Shown here piece after piece: positions 25,614 through 33,795 of a DNA stretch of 36,679 nucleotides. The stretch's first letter is position 1. Each line of letters opens with the position of its first letter. This stretch comes from Chloroflexota bacterium (GTDB lineage: Bacteria; Chloroflexota; Limnocylindria; P2-11E). A model generated the notes under the pieces. That model had not been told where the DNA came from. It ran no database searches and worked only from the letters and a program-made list of their open reading frames with translations. The stretch is taken from positions 1-36,679 of the forward strand of contig VGOU01000005.1 in assembly GCA_016875795.1 (NCBI GenBank). Direction: 5' to 3'. The translations under genes were made by a program, and so were the position numbers.

Positions 25614-27883
25614 GCCCGCGCCGCCTCGAGCACGCGGCCCGGCGTGAGCGGGAGCGTGCGGATGCGGACGCCGAGCGCGTTCGCGACCGCGTTCGCGATG
25701 GCGGCTGCGGTCGGGATGATCGGCGGCTCGCCGAGGCCCTTCGCCCCCGTGCTGTTCGCCGCGGTGTCGGGGACGTCCACGAACCGCACGACGATGCGCG
25801 GCACGTCCTTCACCGTCGGCACCTTGTAGTCCTCGAGGTCCGCGTTCAGCACCCGGCCGGTGGCGCGGTCCACGGACCGCTCCTCCGAGAGCGCGTACCC
25901 GATCGCCTGTATGACGCCGCCCTCGACCTGCGACCGCGCGGTGAGGGGGTTCACGACGCGCCCGATGTCGTGGACGGCGACGATGCGCTCGACGACGACG
26001 CGCCCGGTCGCCGGATCGACCTCGACCTCGGCGAAGTGCGCGCCGAAGGTCTTCAGCACGAGATCCTCGGGGTTCGGCAGCCGCGACCCCTTCCCGATGA
26101 CCGTGTAGTTCTGGAGGTCCTTCAGGATGTCGGCGATCGGCGTGCGCGCGCCCGCGCTCACGACGTGGCCGCGCTCGACGCGGAGCTCGCCCTTCCCCAC
26201 CTCGAGCACGCCGGACGCGACGTCGAGGAGCTGCGCGCGTGCGTCGAGCGCCGCGAGGCGGATCGCCGGGGCGATCGAGGCGACCGTCAGCGACCCCGCG
26301 GAGATCGGCGCGTACGGCGAGTCGGTGTCGCCGATCTCGACGCGCACGTCGCCGACGTCGATCCCGAGCGCCTCCGCGCAGACCTGCGCGACGATGGTGC
26401 GCGTCCCCGTGCCGATGTCCTGCGTGCCGATCCGCACGACGGCGGTGCCGTCGGGGTTGATGTGGACGGTCGCGTACGCGGGCGGCGTGCCCCCGCCGCT
26501 CCAGATCTGGGAGGCCATGCCGAGCCCGCGCCGCAGTCCCGGCGCCGACCCGCGCAGGCCTTTCGGCTTGCGCCGCGGCCAGCCGATCTCCTTCGCGCCG
26601 ATGTCGTAGCAGTCGACGAGGCGCTTCAGCGAGTAGCGCAGGCCGCTCGCCGCGTCGCGGTCGGCCGCCGCGTGCTGCCGGCGGAGGGCGAGCGGGTCCG
26701 CGCCGATGCGGTCGGCGAGCTCGTCGATCGCGGACTCGAGCGCGAAGGTGCCTTCCACGTAGCCCGGCGCGCGGAACGCCGCGAGCGAGCCGGTGTTCGC
26801 GAGCACGCGGTGCGAGCGCGCGAGCACGTTCGGGACGTCGTACAGCGTCTTCGTCGGCCCCGTGGGGTCGGCGACCCAGCGCGCCTGGCCCGCGTTCGAC
26901 CACGCCTCGTGCGCGATCGCGCTCATGCGCCCGTCCTTCGCCGCGATCCGCACCTTCTGCACCGTCGCGGAGCGGTTGCCGGCGGCGAGGTTCTCCTCGT
27001 GCCGGTCGAGCACGCACCGCACCGGGGTGCCGAGCTCGCGCGCGAAGATCGCCGCGACGATCGTGTACTTCCCCACGCCGCCCTTCGATCCGAAGCCGCC
27101 GCCCATGTGGTCGCACACGACACGGATCCGCGAGAGCGGGATCCGCAGCGCGGCCTGCAGGCCCTGGCGCACGCCGAAGACGTGCTGCGTCGACTCGTGC
27201 ACCGTGAGCTGGTCCCCGTCCCACACCGCGACCGCGCCGTGCGTCTCGAGCGAGTTGTGCATCTGCGTGGGCGTGCGGTACGTCGCCTCGACGACCGCGT
27301 CGGCCTCGCGCAGCGCCCTCTTCGCGTCACCGCGCGAGTACGTGTCGGCCTCGTGGACGTTGCCCTTGTCGTCGATGCGCGGCGAGGCGTCGTCGATGGC
27401 CTCCTCGAGGTCGACGACGTGGGGCAGCACCTCGTAGTCGACCGAGATGAGCCCGAGCGCCTCGTTCGCGATCTCCTCGGTCTCGGCGCACACGGCCGCG
27501 ACCTCATCGCCGACGAAGCGGACCTCCTCGCGGAAGATCGTCTCCTCGCCGCGGAACGCGGCCTTCGGCGCGTTGAACCGGTGCAGCACCCGGCGCACGC
27601 CGGGGAGCGCGAGCGCGCGGCTCGGGTCGACGCGGCGCACGCGCGCCCGGGCGTACGGGCTCCGGAGCATCCGCGCGTGCAGCATCCCCGGGAAGCGGAG
27701 GTCGTGCGTGTAGCGCGCGCGCCCCGTGACCTTGGCGACGCCTTCGATCCGCCTGTGCGGATGCCCGACGATCCCGAGCGCCTCGCCCTCCGCCCACGGG
27801 GCCGCGTCGTCGTCCTGGACGAGCGCGAGCTCCTCGCTGACGCTGCCCTCGAACTCGACGCGGGTGCGGACGACGCGCGTCAC
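25610..27883 (-). CDS. Molybdopterin-binding large subunit of system 3 (PaoC/xanthine dehydrogenase family)
   Basis: VCDHMGGGFGSKGGVGKYTIVAA; SLAAFRAPGYVEGTFALESAIDELA; GTQDIGTGTRTIVAQVCAEALGI; STGAKGLGEPPIIPTAAAIANAV. Confidence 0.93.
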   Translation of the reverse strand: MTRVVRTRVEFEGSVSEELALVQDDDAAPWAEGEALGIVGHPHRRIEGVAKVTGRARYTHDLRFPGMLHARMLRSPYARARVRRVDPSRALALPGVRRVLHRFNAPKAAFRGEETIFREEVRFVGDEVAAVCAETEEIANEALGLISVDYEVLPHVVDLEEAIDDASPRIDDKGNVHEADTYSRGDAKRALREADAVVEATYRTPTQMHNSLETHGAVAVWDGDQLTVHESTQHVFGVRQGLQAALRIPLSRIRVVCDHMGGGFGSKGGVGKYTIVAAIFARELGTPVRCVLDRHEENLAAGNRSATVQKVRIAAKDGRMSAIAHEAWSNAGQARWVADPTGPTKTLYDVPNVLARSHRVLANTGSLAAFRAPGYVEGTFALESAIDELADRIGADPLALRRQHAAADRDAASGLRYSLKRLVDCYDIGAKEIGWPRRKPKGLRGSAPGLRRGLGMASQIWSGGGTPPAYATVHINPDGTAVVRIGTQDIGTGTRTIVAQVCAEALGIDVGDVRVEIGDTDSPYAPISAGSLTVASIAPAIRLAALDARAQLLDVASGVLEVGKGELRVERGHVVSAGARTPIADILKDLQNYTVIGKGSRLPNPEDLVLKTFGAHFAEVEVDPATGRVVVERIVAVHDIGRVVNPLTARSQVEGGVIQAIGYALSEERSVDRATGRVLNADLEDYKVPTVKDVPRIVVRFVDVPDTAANSTGAKGLGEPPIIPTAAAIANAVANALGVRIRTLPLTPGRVLEAARA

Positions 27884-28377
27884 TTCGCCCTCTTCGCCGC
27901 GGCGAGCGCGGCCTCCACGATCCGCGGGTACGCGCCGCAGCGGCAGAGGTTCCCGCTGACGGCGCGGCGCACGTCGTCGGCCCCAGGTGACGGCGTCGCG
28001 CGCAGGAGCGCGACGACGGACATGATCTGCCCGGGCGTGCAGAAGCCGCACTGGAAGGCGTCGTGGGCGATGAACGCGTCCTGCACCGCGTGGAGCGACC
28101 CGTCGCGGGCGAGCCCCTCGACGGTCTCCACCGACCGGCCCTCCGTGGCCACCGCGAGCGTCATGCACGAGTACACCGGCCGGCCGTCGACGATGACGGT
28201 GCAGGCGCCGCAGGTGCCCTCGTCGCACACCTTCTTGGCGCCCATGAGCCCGAGGTCCTCGCGCAGCGCGTCGAGGAGGGTGCGGTGGGGCGGGACGTGG
28301 ACGGTGCGCCGATGGCCGTTGACCTCGAAGCTGACGTCGACGGGGGACGGGCCCTTCCACCGGGTCGCGGGCGGCAC
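27880..28377 (-). CDS. [2Fe-2S] small subunit of system 3
   Basis: KKVCDEGTCGACTVIVDG; QCGFCTPGQIMSVVALL...GNLCRCGAY; no signal peptide; GTG start chosen at 28377. Confidence 0.92.
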   Translation of the reverse strand: MPPATRWKGPSPVDVSFEVNGHRRTVHVPPHRTLLDALREDLGLMGAKKVCDEGTCGACTVIVDGRPVYSCMTLAVATEGRSVETVEGLARDGSLHAVQDAFIAHDAFQCGFCTPGQIMSVVALLRATPSPGADDVRRAVSGNLCRCGAYPRIVEAALAAAKRAK

Positions 28378-28447
28378 GCCCTTGAGCCTAGGCCGCTGGC
28401 GGCCTCTACGCTCACGTCGCACGGAGAGACATCCGAGGAGGCCGGTC

Positions 28448-29320
28448 GTGGCGATCGAGCGTGTCGGCGTCGTGGGCTTCGGGGCGATGGGGTCCGGGAT
28501 CGCGCAGGTGTGCGCGCAGGCGGGCTACGCGGTGAGGGTGCGCGAGGTGGACCAGACGGCCATCGACCGCGGCTGGAAGGGCGTGGACGGCTCCCTCGCC
28601 CGCATCGTGAAGGCCGGGAAGATGACCGAGGCCGACGCGAAGGCGGCGCGCGGCCGGATGAGCGCCGGGACGTCGCTCGGCGACCTAGGCGACTGCGACC
28701 TCATCATCGAGGCGGTCCTCGAGGTCGCGGACGTGAAACGCAAGGTCTTCGAGGAGCTCGACGCGATCTGCCCGCCCGCGACGATCTTCTGCTCGAACAC
28801 GTCGAGCCTCCCGATCGTGGACATGGCCATCCGCACGAAGCGGCCCGACCGCTTCGCGGGGCTGCACTTCTTCAACCCCGCACCGGTCATGCAGCTCGTG
28901 GAGGTCGTTCACGCGCTGACGACGAGCGACGAAACGGTCGAGACGCTGCGCGCCTTCGTCGCGAAGCTCGGCAAGACGCCGGTCGTGTCGAAGGACGTCG
29001 CCGGGTTCATCGTGAACCGGCTCCTCGTCCCGTACATGCTCGACGCGATCCGCGCGCTCGAGCAGGGCATCGCGAGCGCGGACGACATCGACACGGCGGT
29101 GAAGCTCGGCCTGCGCCACCCGATGGGGCCGTTCGAGCTCCTCGACTACACGGGGCTCGACATCAGCCTCCACGTCGGCGAGGTCTTCTTCGAGGAGTTC
29201 AAGGAGCCGCGCATGGCGCCCCCGCCGCTCCTCCGCCGCATGGTCGCGGCCGGCCACCTGGGTCGGAAGACGGGCAAGGGCTTCTACGAGTACGACGAGA
29301 AGGGCCAGCGCAGGCCGTAG
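28448..29320 (+). CDS. 3-hydroxyacyl-CoA (3-hydroxybutyryl-CoA) dehydrogenase
   Basis: VGVVGFGAMGSGIAQVCAQAGY, FCSNTSSLPIVDMA, FAGLHFFNPAPVMQLVEVV, GFIVNRLLVPYMLDAIR, GHLGRKTGKGFYEY. Confidence 0.94.
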   Translation: MAIERVGVVGFGAMGSGIAQVCAQAGYAVRVREVDQTAIDRGWKGVDGSLARIVKAGKMTEADAKAARGRMSAGTSLGDLGDCDLIIEAVLEVADVKRKVFEELDAICPPATIFCSNTSSLPIVDMAIRTKRPDRFAGLHFFNPAPVMQLVEVVHALTTSDETVETLRAFVAKLGKTPVVSKDVAGFIVNRLLVPYMLDAIRALEQGIASADDIDTAVKLGLRHPMGPFELLDYTGLDISLHVGEVFFEEFKEPRMAPPPLLRRMVAAGHLGRKTGKGFYEYDEKGQRRP

Positions 29321-29391
29321 GCGGCGACGAAGCGCTCGACGCGCGCAAGGCGGCGGTCTGGTCGGTCATCGCGGGCGCCGCGCACCTCCTC

Positions 29392-29874
29392 ATGGTCGCG
29401 GCGGGCCAGGTCGCGTATCCGTACCTCTACACGGCGCTCATCGCCCTCGCCTACGGGCTCATGCTCCCCGCGATCGCGATCCTGCACCCGCGCCACGGAC
29501 GCCATCGCGAGAGCGGCACGATCCTCGCGACCATCACCGGGAACGCCGCGGTCACCGTCGGCCTGGGCGGCTCGGTCAACGTCGACCTCCAGCCGGCCGC
29601 GCTGTTCGTGCTCGGCATGTGGTGGTGGACGATCGGGAAGCTGTGGGCGGAGACGGTGGTCCTCCCCCGCGGGCTCGGGGTCGCGACCGCGGGGATCGGC
29701 GCGCTCGCCATCGCCGGCACGCTCGTGGCCGCGGTGAACGTGGGGCTGAGCGCGGTCGTTCCCGCTGTCCCCGCCATCGCGACGTGGTCGATCTCGCAGC
29801 TCGTCCTCGGTGGCTGGCTGATCGCCCTGGGCCTCACGTTCCGGAGGACCGCCGCGGGCCTAACATCCGGCTGA
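29392..29874 (+). CDS. Multi-TM membrane protein, start uncertain
   Basis: MVAAGQVAYPYLYTALIALAYGLMLPAIAIL...; in-frame coding-like sequence extends upstream (DARKAAVWSVIAGAAHLL) but without a standard start codon. Confidence 0.6.
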   Translation: MVAAGQVAYPYLYTALIALAYGLMLPAIAILHPRHGRHRESGTILATITGNAAVTVGLGGSVNVDLQPAALFVLGMWWWTIGKLWAETVVLPRGLGVATAGIGALAIAGTLVAAVNVGLSAVVPAVPAIATWSISQLVLGGWLIALGLTFRRTAAGLTSG

Positions 29875-30911
29875 TGGCGGTGCGCACGAAGGCCCCCGCG
29901 AAGGCGCGCCACGAGGCGCTCGGGCTGACCCTCGACGCCGTCAAGGGGATGTACCGGACGATGCTCGAGTGCCGGCTCCTCGGCGAGCGGATGATGCAGC
30001 TGAACCGCATGGGCCGCGCCGCGTTCGTCGGCGTCGCCGACGGGCACGAGGGCGCCGAGGTCGGGTCGGCGTGGTGCATCCGCCGCGGCACCGACTGGGT
30101 CCATCCGTACTACCGCGACGTCGGCGTCGCGCTCGTCCTCGGGCAGTCGGTGAAGGATCAGTTCCTCGGCGTGTTCGCGAAAGCGACCGACCCGAACTCC
30201 GGCGGCCGCCAGATCGTGAACCAGTTCAGCGACGTCGAGGCCAGGATCGTCACGGGCTCGGTGTGCATCGCGACGCAGTTCCCGCAGGCCGCGGGGATCG
30301 CCCTCGCCGTGAAGATGCGCCGCGAGGACAGCGTCGTGTTCACCTACGGCGGGGACGGCTCGACGAGCCCCGGCGACTTCCACGAGGCCGTGAACTTCGC
30401 GGCCATCCACCAGCTTCCGGTCGTCTTCATCATCGAGAACAACCTCTACGCGATCTCCACGCCGAGCTCCCTGCAGATGTCCGCCGCCCCGCACGAGCGG
30501 GCGAGGGGCTACGGGATCCCCGGGCTGCTCGCGGACGGGACCGACGTGCTCGACGTGTACGAGAAGACGAAGCAGGCGATGGAGCGCGCGCGGCGCGGCG
30601 AGGGGCCGAGCATCGTCGAGGCGACGTGCTACCGCTACCGCCCGCACTCGAGCGACGACGACGACAGCCGCTACCGCCCGAAGGAAGAGCTGACGGAGTG
30701 GCTCGCGCGCGATCCGATCGACCGCGCGAGGGCGTACCTCCTCGAGCACGGCGTCGCCGCCGGCGAGCTAGACGCGATGCGCGCGGCGATCGGCGCGGAG
30801 ATCGAGCGGGCGATCGACGAGGCCGAGACCGAGCCCGACCCGCGGCCCGAGGACCTGCTCCGCCACGTCTACGCGGAGGGGCGACCGCTCCCCGACGGCA
30901 CGCGCGCCTAA
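29874..30911 (+). CDS. 2-oxoacid dehydrogenase E1 component, alpha subunit (PdhA/BkdA1-like)
   Basis: GGDGSTSPGDFHEAVNFAAIHQLPVVFIIENNLYAISTP (ThDP motif GDG...NN), YRYRPHSSDDDDSRYRPKEE. Confidence 0.93.
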   Translation: MAVRTKAPAKARHEALGLTLDAVKGMYRTMLECRLLGERMMQLNRMGRAAFVGVADGHEGAEVGSAWCIRRGTDWVHPYYRDVGVALVLGQSVKDQFLGVFAKATDPNSGGRQIVNQFSDVEARIVTGSVCIATQFPQAAGIALAVKMRREDSVVFTYGGDGSTSPGDFHEAVNFAAIHQLPVVFIIENNLYAISTPSSLQMSAAPHERARGYGIPGLLADGTDVLDVYEKTKQAMERARRGEGPSIVEATCYRYRPHSSDDDDSRYRPKEELTEWLARDPIDRARAYLLEHGVAAGELDAMRAAIGAEIERAIDEAETEPDPRPEDLLRHVYAEGRPLPDGTRA

Positions 30912-30918
30912 GCGGCGC

Positions 30919-32115
30919 GTGCGCGCGCTCGGCGCGGTCGCGCTCGCGGCGCTCGCGGCCTGCACGTCTGCTCCATCGGCCCTCCCGACGCCCACGCCGA
31001 CCGCGGAGCCCGGCGTCCTCAGCGTGACCGCGCTCCTCGACCTCTCGGGGCCGCGCTCGCAGGTCGGCGCGCAGCAGCGCAACGCGCTGCAGCTGTGGCT
31101 CGACCAGCAGGGGCGTGGCGGCGCGGTCCGTCTCGACCCCGTGGACGTCGCGGGCAGTGAAGGCCGGGTGCTCATCGAGCTCCGTCGCGCGGCGACGGAG
31201 ACGCACGCGGACGCGGTCATCATCGGCGCGGCGGTGACGGGGGACGACACGCTCGGGCGGGCCATCGACATCGCCGGTCTCCCCGTCCTCCTCCTCCAGC
31301 CGCTCGGGGCCGATCCCGCGGGACGGCCCGGCGGCGCGTGGACGTTCGCGCTCGCGCCGTCGATCGCCCAGCTCGCCGCGCTGCACATCGAGGACGCGCG
31401 CCGGCGCGACGTGCTCGTGCCCTCGATCCTCCTCGCCGACCGGCGCGAGCGCATCGACCCGATGGCGGCCGCGCTGAACGCGGAGGCCGAGCGCCGCGGC
31501 CTCGGGACGCTCACGCGCATCGAGCTCGCGAGCGACGGCACGGTCCCGCCGGTCGTGCGCTCGAGCCTGTCAGTCCTGAAGAGCGTGCACTGCCTCGCGC
31601 CGATCGCCGTGTGCAGCACCGTCGCCCGCGAGGCGCGCGGCAGCGGATCGCCGGCCCTGGTGTACCTCCCGTTCGCGGCGAGCCCGGGCAAGCAGCTCCG
31701 CGACGACCGCGACCTTGCGGCGCGGGCGGCGTGGGCGTCGAGCGCGGCGCTGCCGCCCTCGGCACTCGCGCGCGAGTACGCCGCGCGCCACGGCGCGCGT
31801 CCCGACATCCACGCGGCGCTCGCGCACGACGCGATGAGCCTCATCGGGCGCGCGGCCCAGCGCAGCGGGCCCGACGACCGCGGCGCGCTGCGCGACGGCA
31901 TCGAAGGGATCACCATGCCGCTCATCGCGAACGCGTACTCGTTCCGCGCCGACCGGCGGATCGGCTGGGCCGGCGGGAGCCTCGCCTACATGCGCTGGGA
32001 CGGTACCGGCGCCGCGGTCGCTCCGCTGTTCGGGACGGTCGCCCCGACGCCCACGCCGTCGCCGACCCCGGCCCGCACCGCGACACCGACGCCCGCGCCG
32101 ACGTCCTCGCCGTGA
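30919..32115 (+). CDS. Periplasmic-binding-protein-like (type I, branched-chain amino-acid type) lipoprotein
   Basis: LGAVALAALAACTSAPS lipobox; VTALLDLSGPRSQVGAQQRNALQLWLDQQG; ADAVIIGAAVTGDDT; C-terminal PTPTPSPTPARTATPTPAPTSSP. Confidence 0.75.
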   Translation: MRALGAVALAALAACTSAPSALPTPTPTAEPGVLSVTALLDLSGPRSQVGAQQRNALQLWLDQQGRGGAVRLDPVDVAGSEGRVLIELRRAATETHADAVIIGAAVTGDDTLGRAIDIAGLPVLLLQPLGADPAGRPGGAWTFALAPSIAQLAALHIEDARRRDVLVPSILLADRRERIDPMAAALNAEAERRGLGTLTRIELASDGTVPPVVRSSLSVLKSVHCLAPIAVCSTVAREARGSGSPALVYLPFAASPGKQLRDDRDLAARAAWASSAALPPSALAREYAARHGARPDIHAALAHDAMSLIGRAAQRSGPDDRGALRDGIEGITMPLIANAYSFRADRRIGWAGGSLAYMRWDGTGAAVAPLFGTVAPTPTPSPTPARTATPTPAPTSSP

Positions 32116-33326
32116 CGAGCGACCTCACGCGCCTCATCTTCGACTGGAACGCCGACGGCCGCGCGTCCCGCGCCGCGTACCGGGCGGTCGAGCTCGACGA
32201 CGAGACCCTGCGCGACGGGCTGCAGGGCCCGTCCGTGCGGAACCCGCCGCTCGAGGTGAAGCGCCGCCTCCTGCACCTCATGGACGCCCTCGGCATCGAC
32301 AGCGCCGACATCGGCCTCCCCGGCGCATCCGACCGGGCGCGCGCCGAGATCGTCGATCTCGCGCGCGAGACGACGAAGCTCCGGACCCTCGAGCCGAACC
32401 AGGCGGTGCGCACGCACCCGCTCGACGTCGCCGCGGCGGTCCGCGCGGCCGTCGAGGCCGGCGTCGCCATCGAGACGTGCGCGTTCATCGGCTCGTCGCC
32501 GATCCGCCGCTACGCCGAGGGCTGGTCGCTCGACACGATGCGCCGGAGCGTGGAGACGTCGGTGAGCACCCTCGTGAAGGAGGGGCTCCCGGTGATGTTC
32601 GTGACCGAGGACACGACGCGCGCGGATCCGGGGACGCTCGTCGACCTGTACGAGACCGCGATCGGCGCCGGCGCGAGGCGCGTGTGCGTGTCGGACACGG
32701 TCGGCCACGCGACGCCGGACGGCGTGCGCAACGTCCTCACGTTCGTGCGCGGAGAGGTCATCAGAGGGCGCGCCGTGAAGCTCGACTACCACGGGCACAA
32801 CGACCGCGGCCTCGGCACGATCAACGCGCTCGCGGCCACGGAGATCGCCGACCGCGTGCACGGGTGCGCGCTCGGGATCGGCGAGCGCGTGGGCAACTCG
32901 TCGATGGACCAGATCCTCATCAACCTGTACCTCGACGGCGTCATCGACCGCGACCTCTCGCCGCTCGTCGAGTACGTCTCGCTCGTCGCCGAGCACTGCG
33001 GGATGCCCATCCCGCCGAACTACCCGGCGCTCGGGGCGGACGCGTTCCGGACGGCCACCGGCGTCCACGCGGCCGCGGTGGTGAAGGCGATCCGCAAGGG
33101 CGACCGCGCCCTCGCGGACCGCGTGTACTCCGGCGTGCCCGCGAGCGCCCTCGGGCGCGAGCAGGGCATCGAGGTGGGGCCCATGAGCGGCGAATCGAAC
33201 GTCGTGTTCTGGCTCGTGCGCCGCGGCTACGAGGCGACCCGCGAGCGCATCGACCGGATCATGGCCGCGGCGAAGGCCTCCGACCGGCTCCTCACGGACG
33301 AGCAGCTGCGCGACCTCGCGCGGTGA
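32112..33326 (+). CDS. Isopropylmalate/homocitrate synthase-like enzyme (HMGL/LeuA superfamily)
   Basis: DDETLRDGLQGPSVRNPPLEVKRRLLHLMDALGIDSADIGLPGA; CVSDTVGHATPDGV; KLDYHGHNDRGLGTINALAA; GERVGNSSMDQILINL. Confidence 0.87.
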   Translation: MTSDLTRLIFDWNADGRASRAAYRAVELDDETLRDGLQGPSVRNPPLEVKRRLLHLMDALGIDSADIGLPGASDRARAEIVDLARETTKLRTLEPNQAVRTHPLDVAAAVRAAVEAGVAIETCAFIGSSPIRRYAEGWSLDTMRRSVETSVSTLVKEGLPVMFVTEDTTRADPGTLVDLYETAIGAGARRVCVSDTVGHATPDGVRNVLTFVRGEVIRGRAVKLDYHGHNDRGLGTINALAATEIADRVHGCALGIGERVGNSSMDQILINLYLDGVIDRDLSPLVEYVSLVAEHCGMPIPPNYPALGADAFRTATGVHAAAVVKAIRKGDRALADRVYSGVPASALGREQGIEVGPMSGESNVVFWLVRRGYEATRERIDRIMAAAKASDRLLTDEQLRDLAR

Positions 33327-33332
33327 CGGGGC

Positions 33333-33791
33333 ATGAGCGCCGCCGCCGAGCGTGACGCCTTCCTCGCGGCCGAGCAGGACGCCTGGCGCGCGTGGGGGCT
33401 GGCGACCCGCGCGCTGCCGGCCCCCCCCGAGCGCGAGAGCGGGCTGACGCTCTGGCTCGTCGCGCGGAAGGACGCCGGCGAGACGATCGGGCGGAGCGGC
33501 TTCGCGCTCGTCGAGGGCACCGGGCCCGACGTCGAGATCGCGTACCACTCCGCGAAGCGCGCGTGGGGCCACGGATACGCGACCGAGGCCGCCGTCGCGT
33601 GGCTCGAGCGCGGCTTCGCCGAGCTCGGCCTCGAGAACGTCATCGCCATCTGCTACCCCGAGAACACGGCGTCGTTGCGCGTCATGGAGAAGGCCGGCAT
33701 GACCTTGGACGGCGAGGGCGACTGCTGCGGGATCCGCATGAAGCGCTACGTGGCCGCTCGCGGGACGTGGCGGCGCCCCGGATCATCATGA
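33333..33791 (+). CDS. GNAT family acetyltransferase
   Basis: GETIGRSGFALVEGTGPDVEIAYHSAKRAWGHGYATEAAVAWLERGFAELGLENVIAICYPENTASLRVMEKAGM. Confidence 0.82.
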   Translation: MSAAAERDAFLAAEQDAWRAWGLATRALPAPPERESGLTLWLVARKDAGETIGRSGFALVEGTGPDVEIAYHSAKRAWGHGYATEAAVAWLERGFAELGLENVIAICYPENTASLRVMEKAGMTLDGEGDCCGIRMKRYVAARGTWRRPGSS

Positions 33792-33795
33792 AGAC

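Noticed and set aside
25970-28447. N-terminal ~826 codons of the 1116-aa plus ORF ending at 29320
   Set aside because: Antisense of the system 3 large and small subunit genes; only the part from GTG 28448 is the real dehydrogenase.
32041-32115. CCGACG-rich stretch as a minisatellite
   Set aside because: Explained as codons for a Pro/Thr-rich linker; irregular units.
33419-33428. C8 homopolymer inside the GNAT gene as a phase-variation tract
   Set aside because: The frame is intact across it and neither alternative upstream frame gives a better GNAT N-terminus; could be a consensus-error site but nothing supports phase variation.
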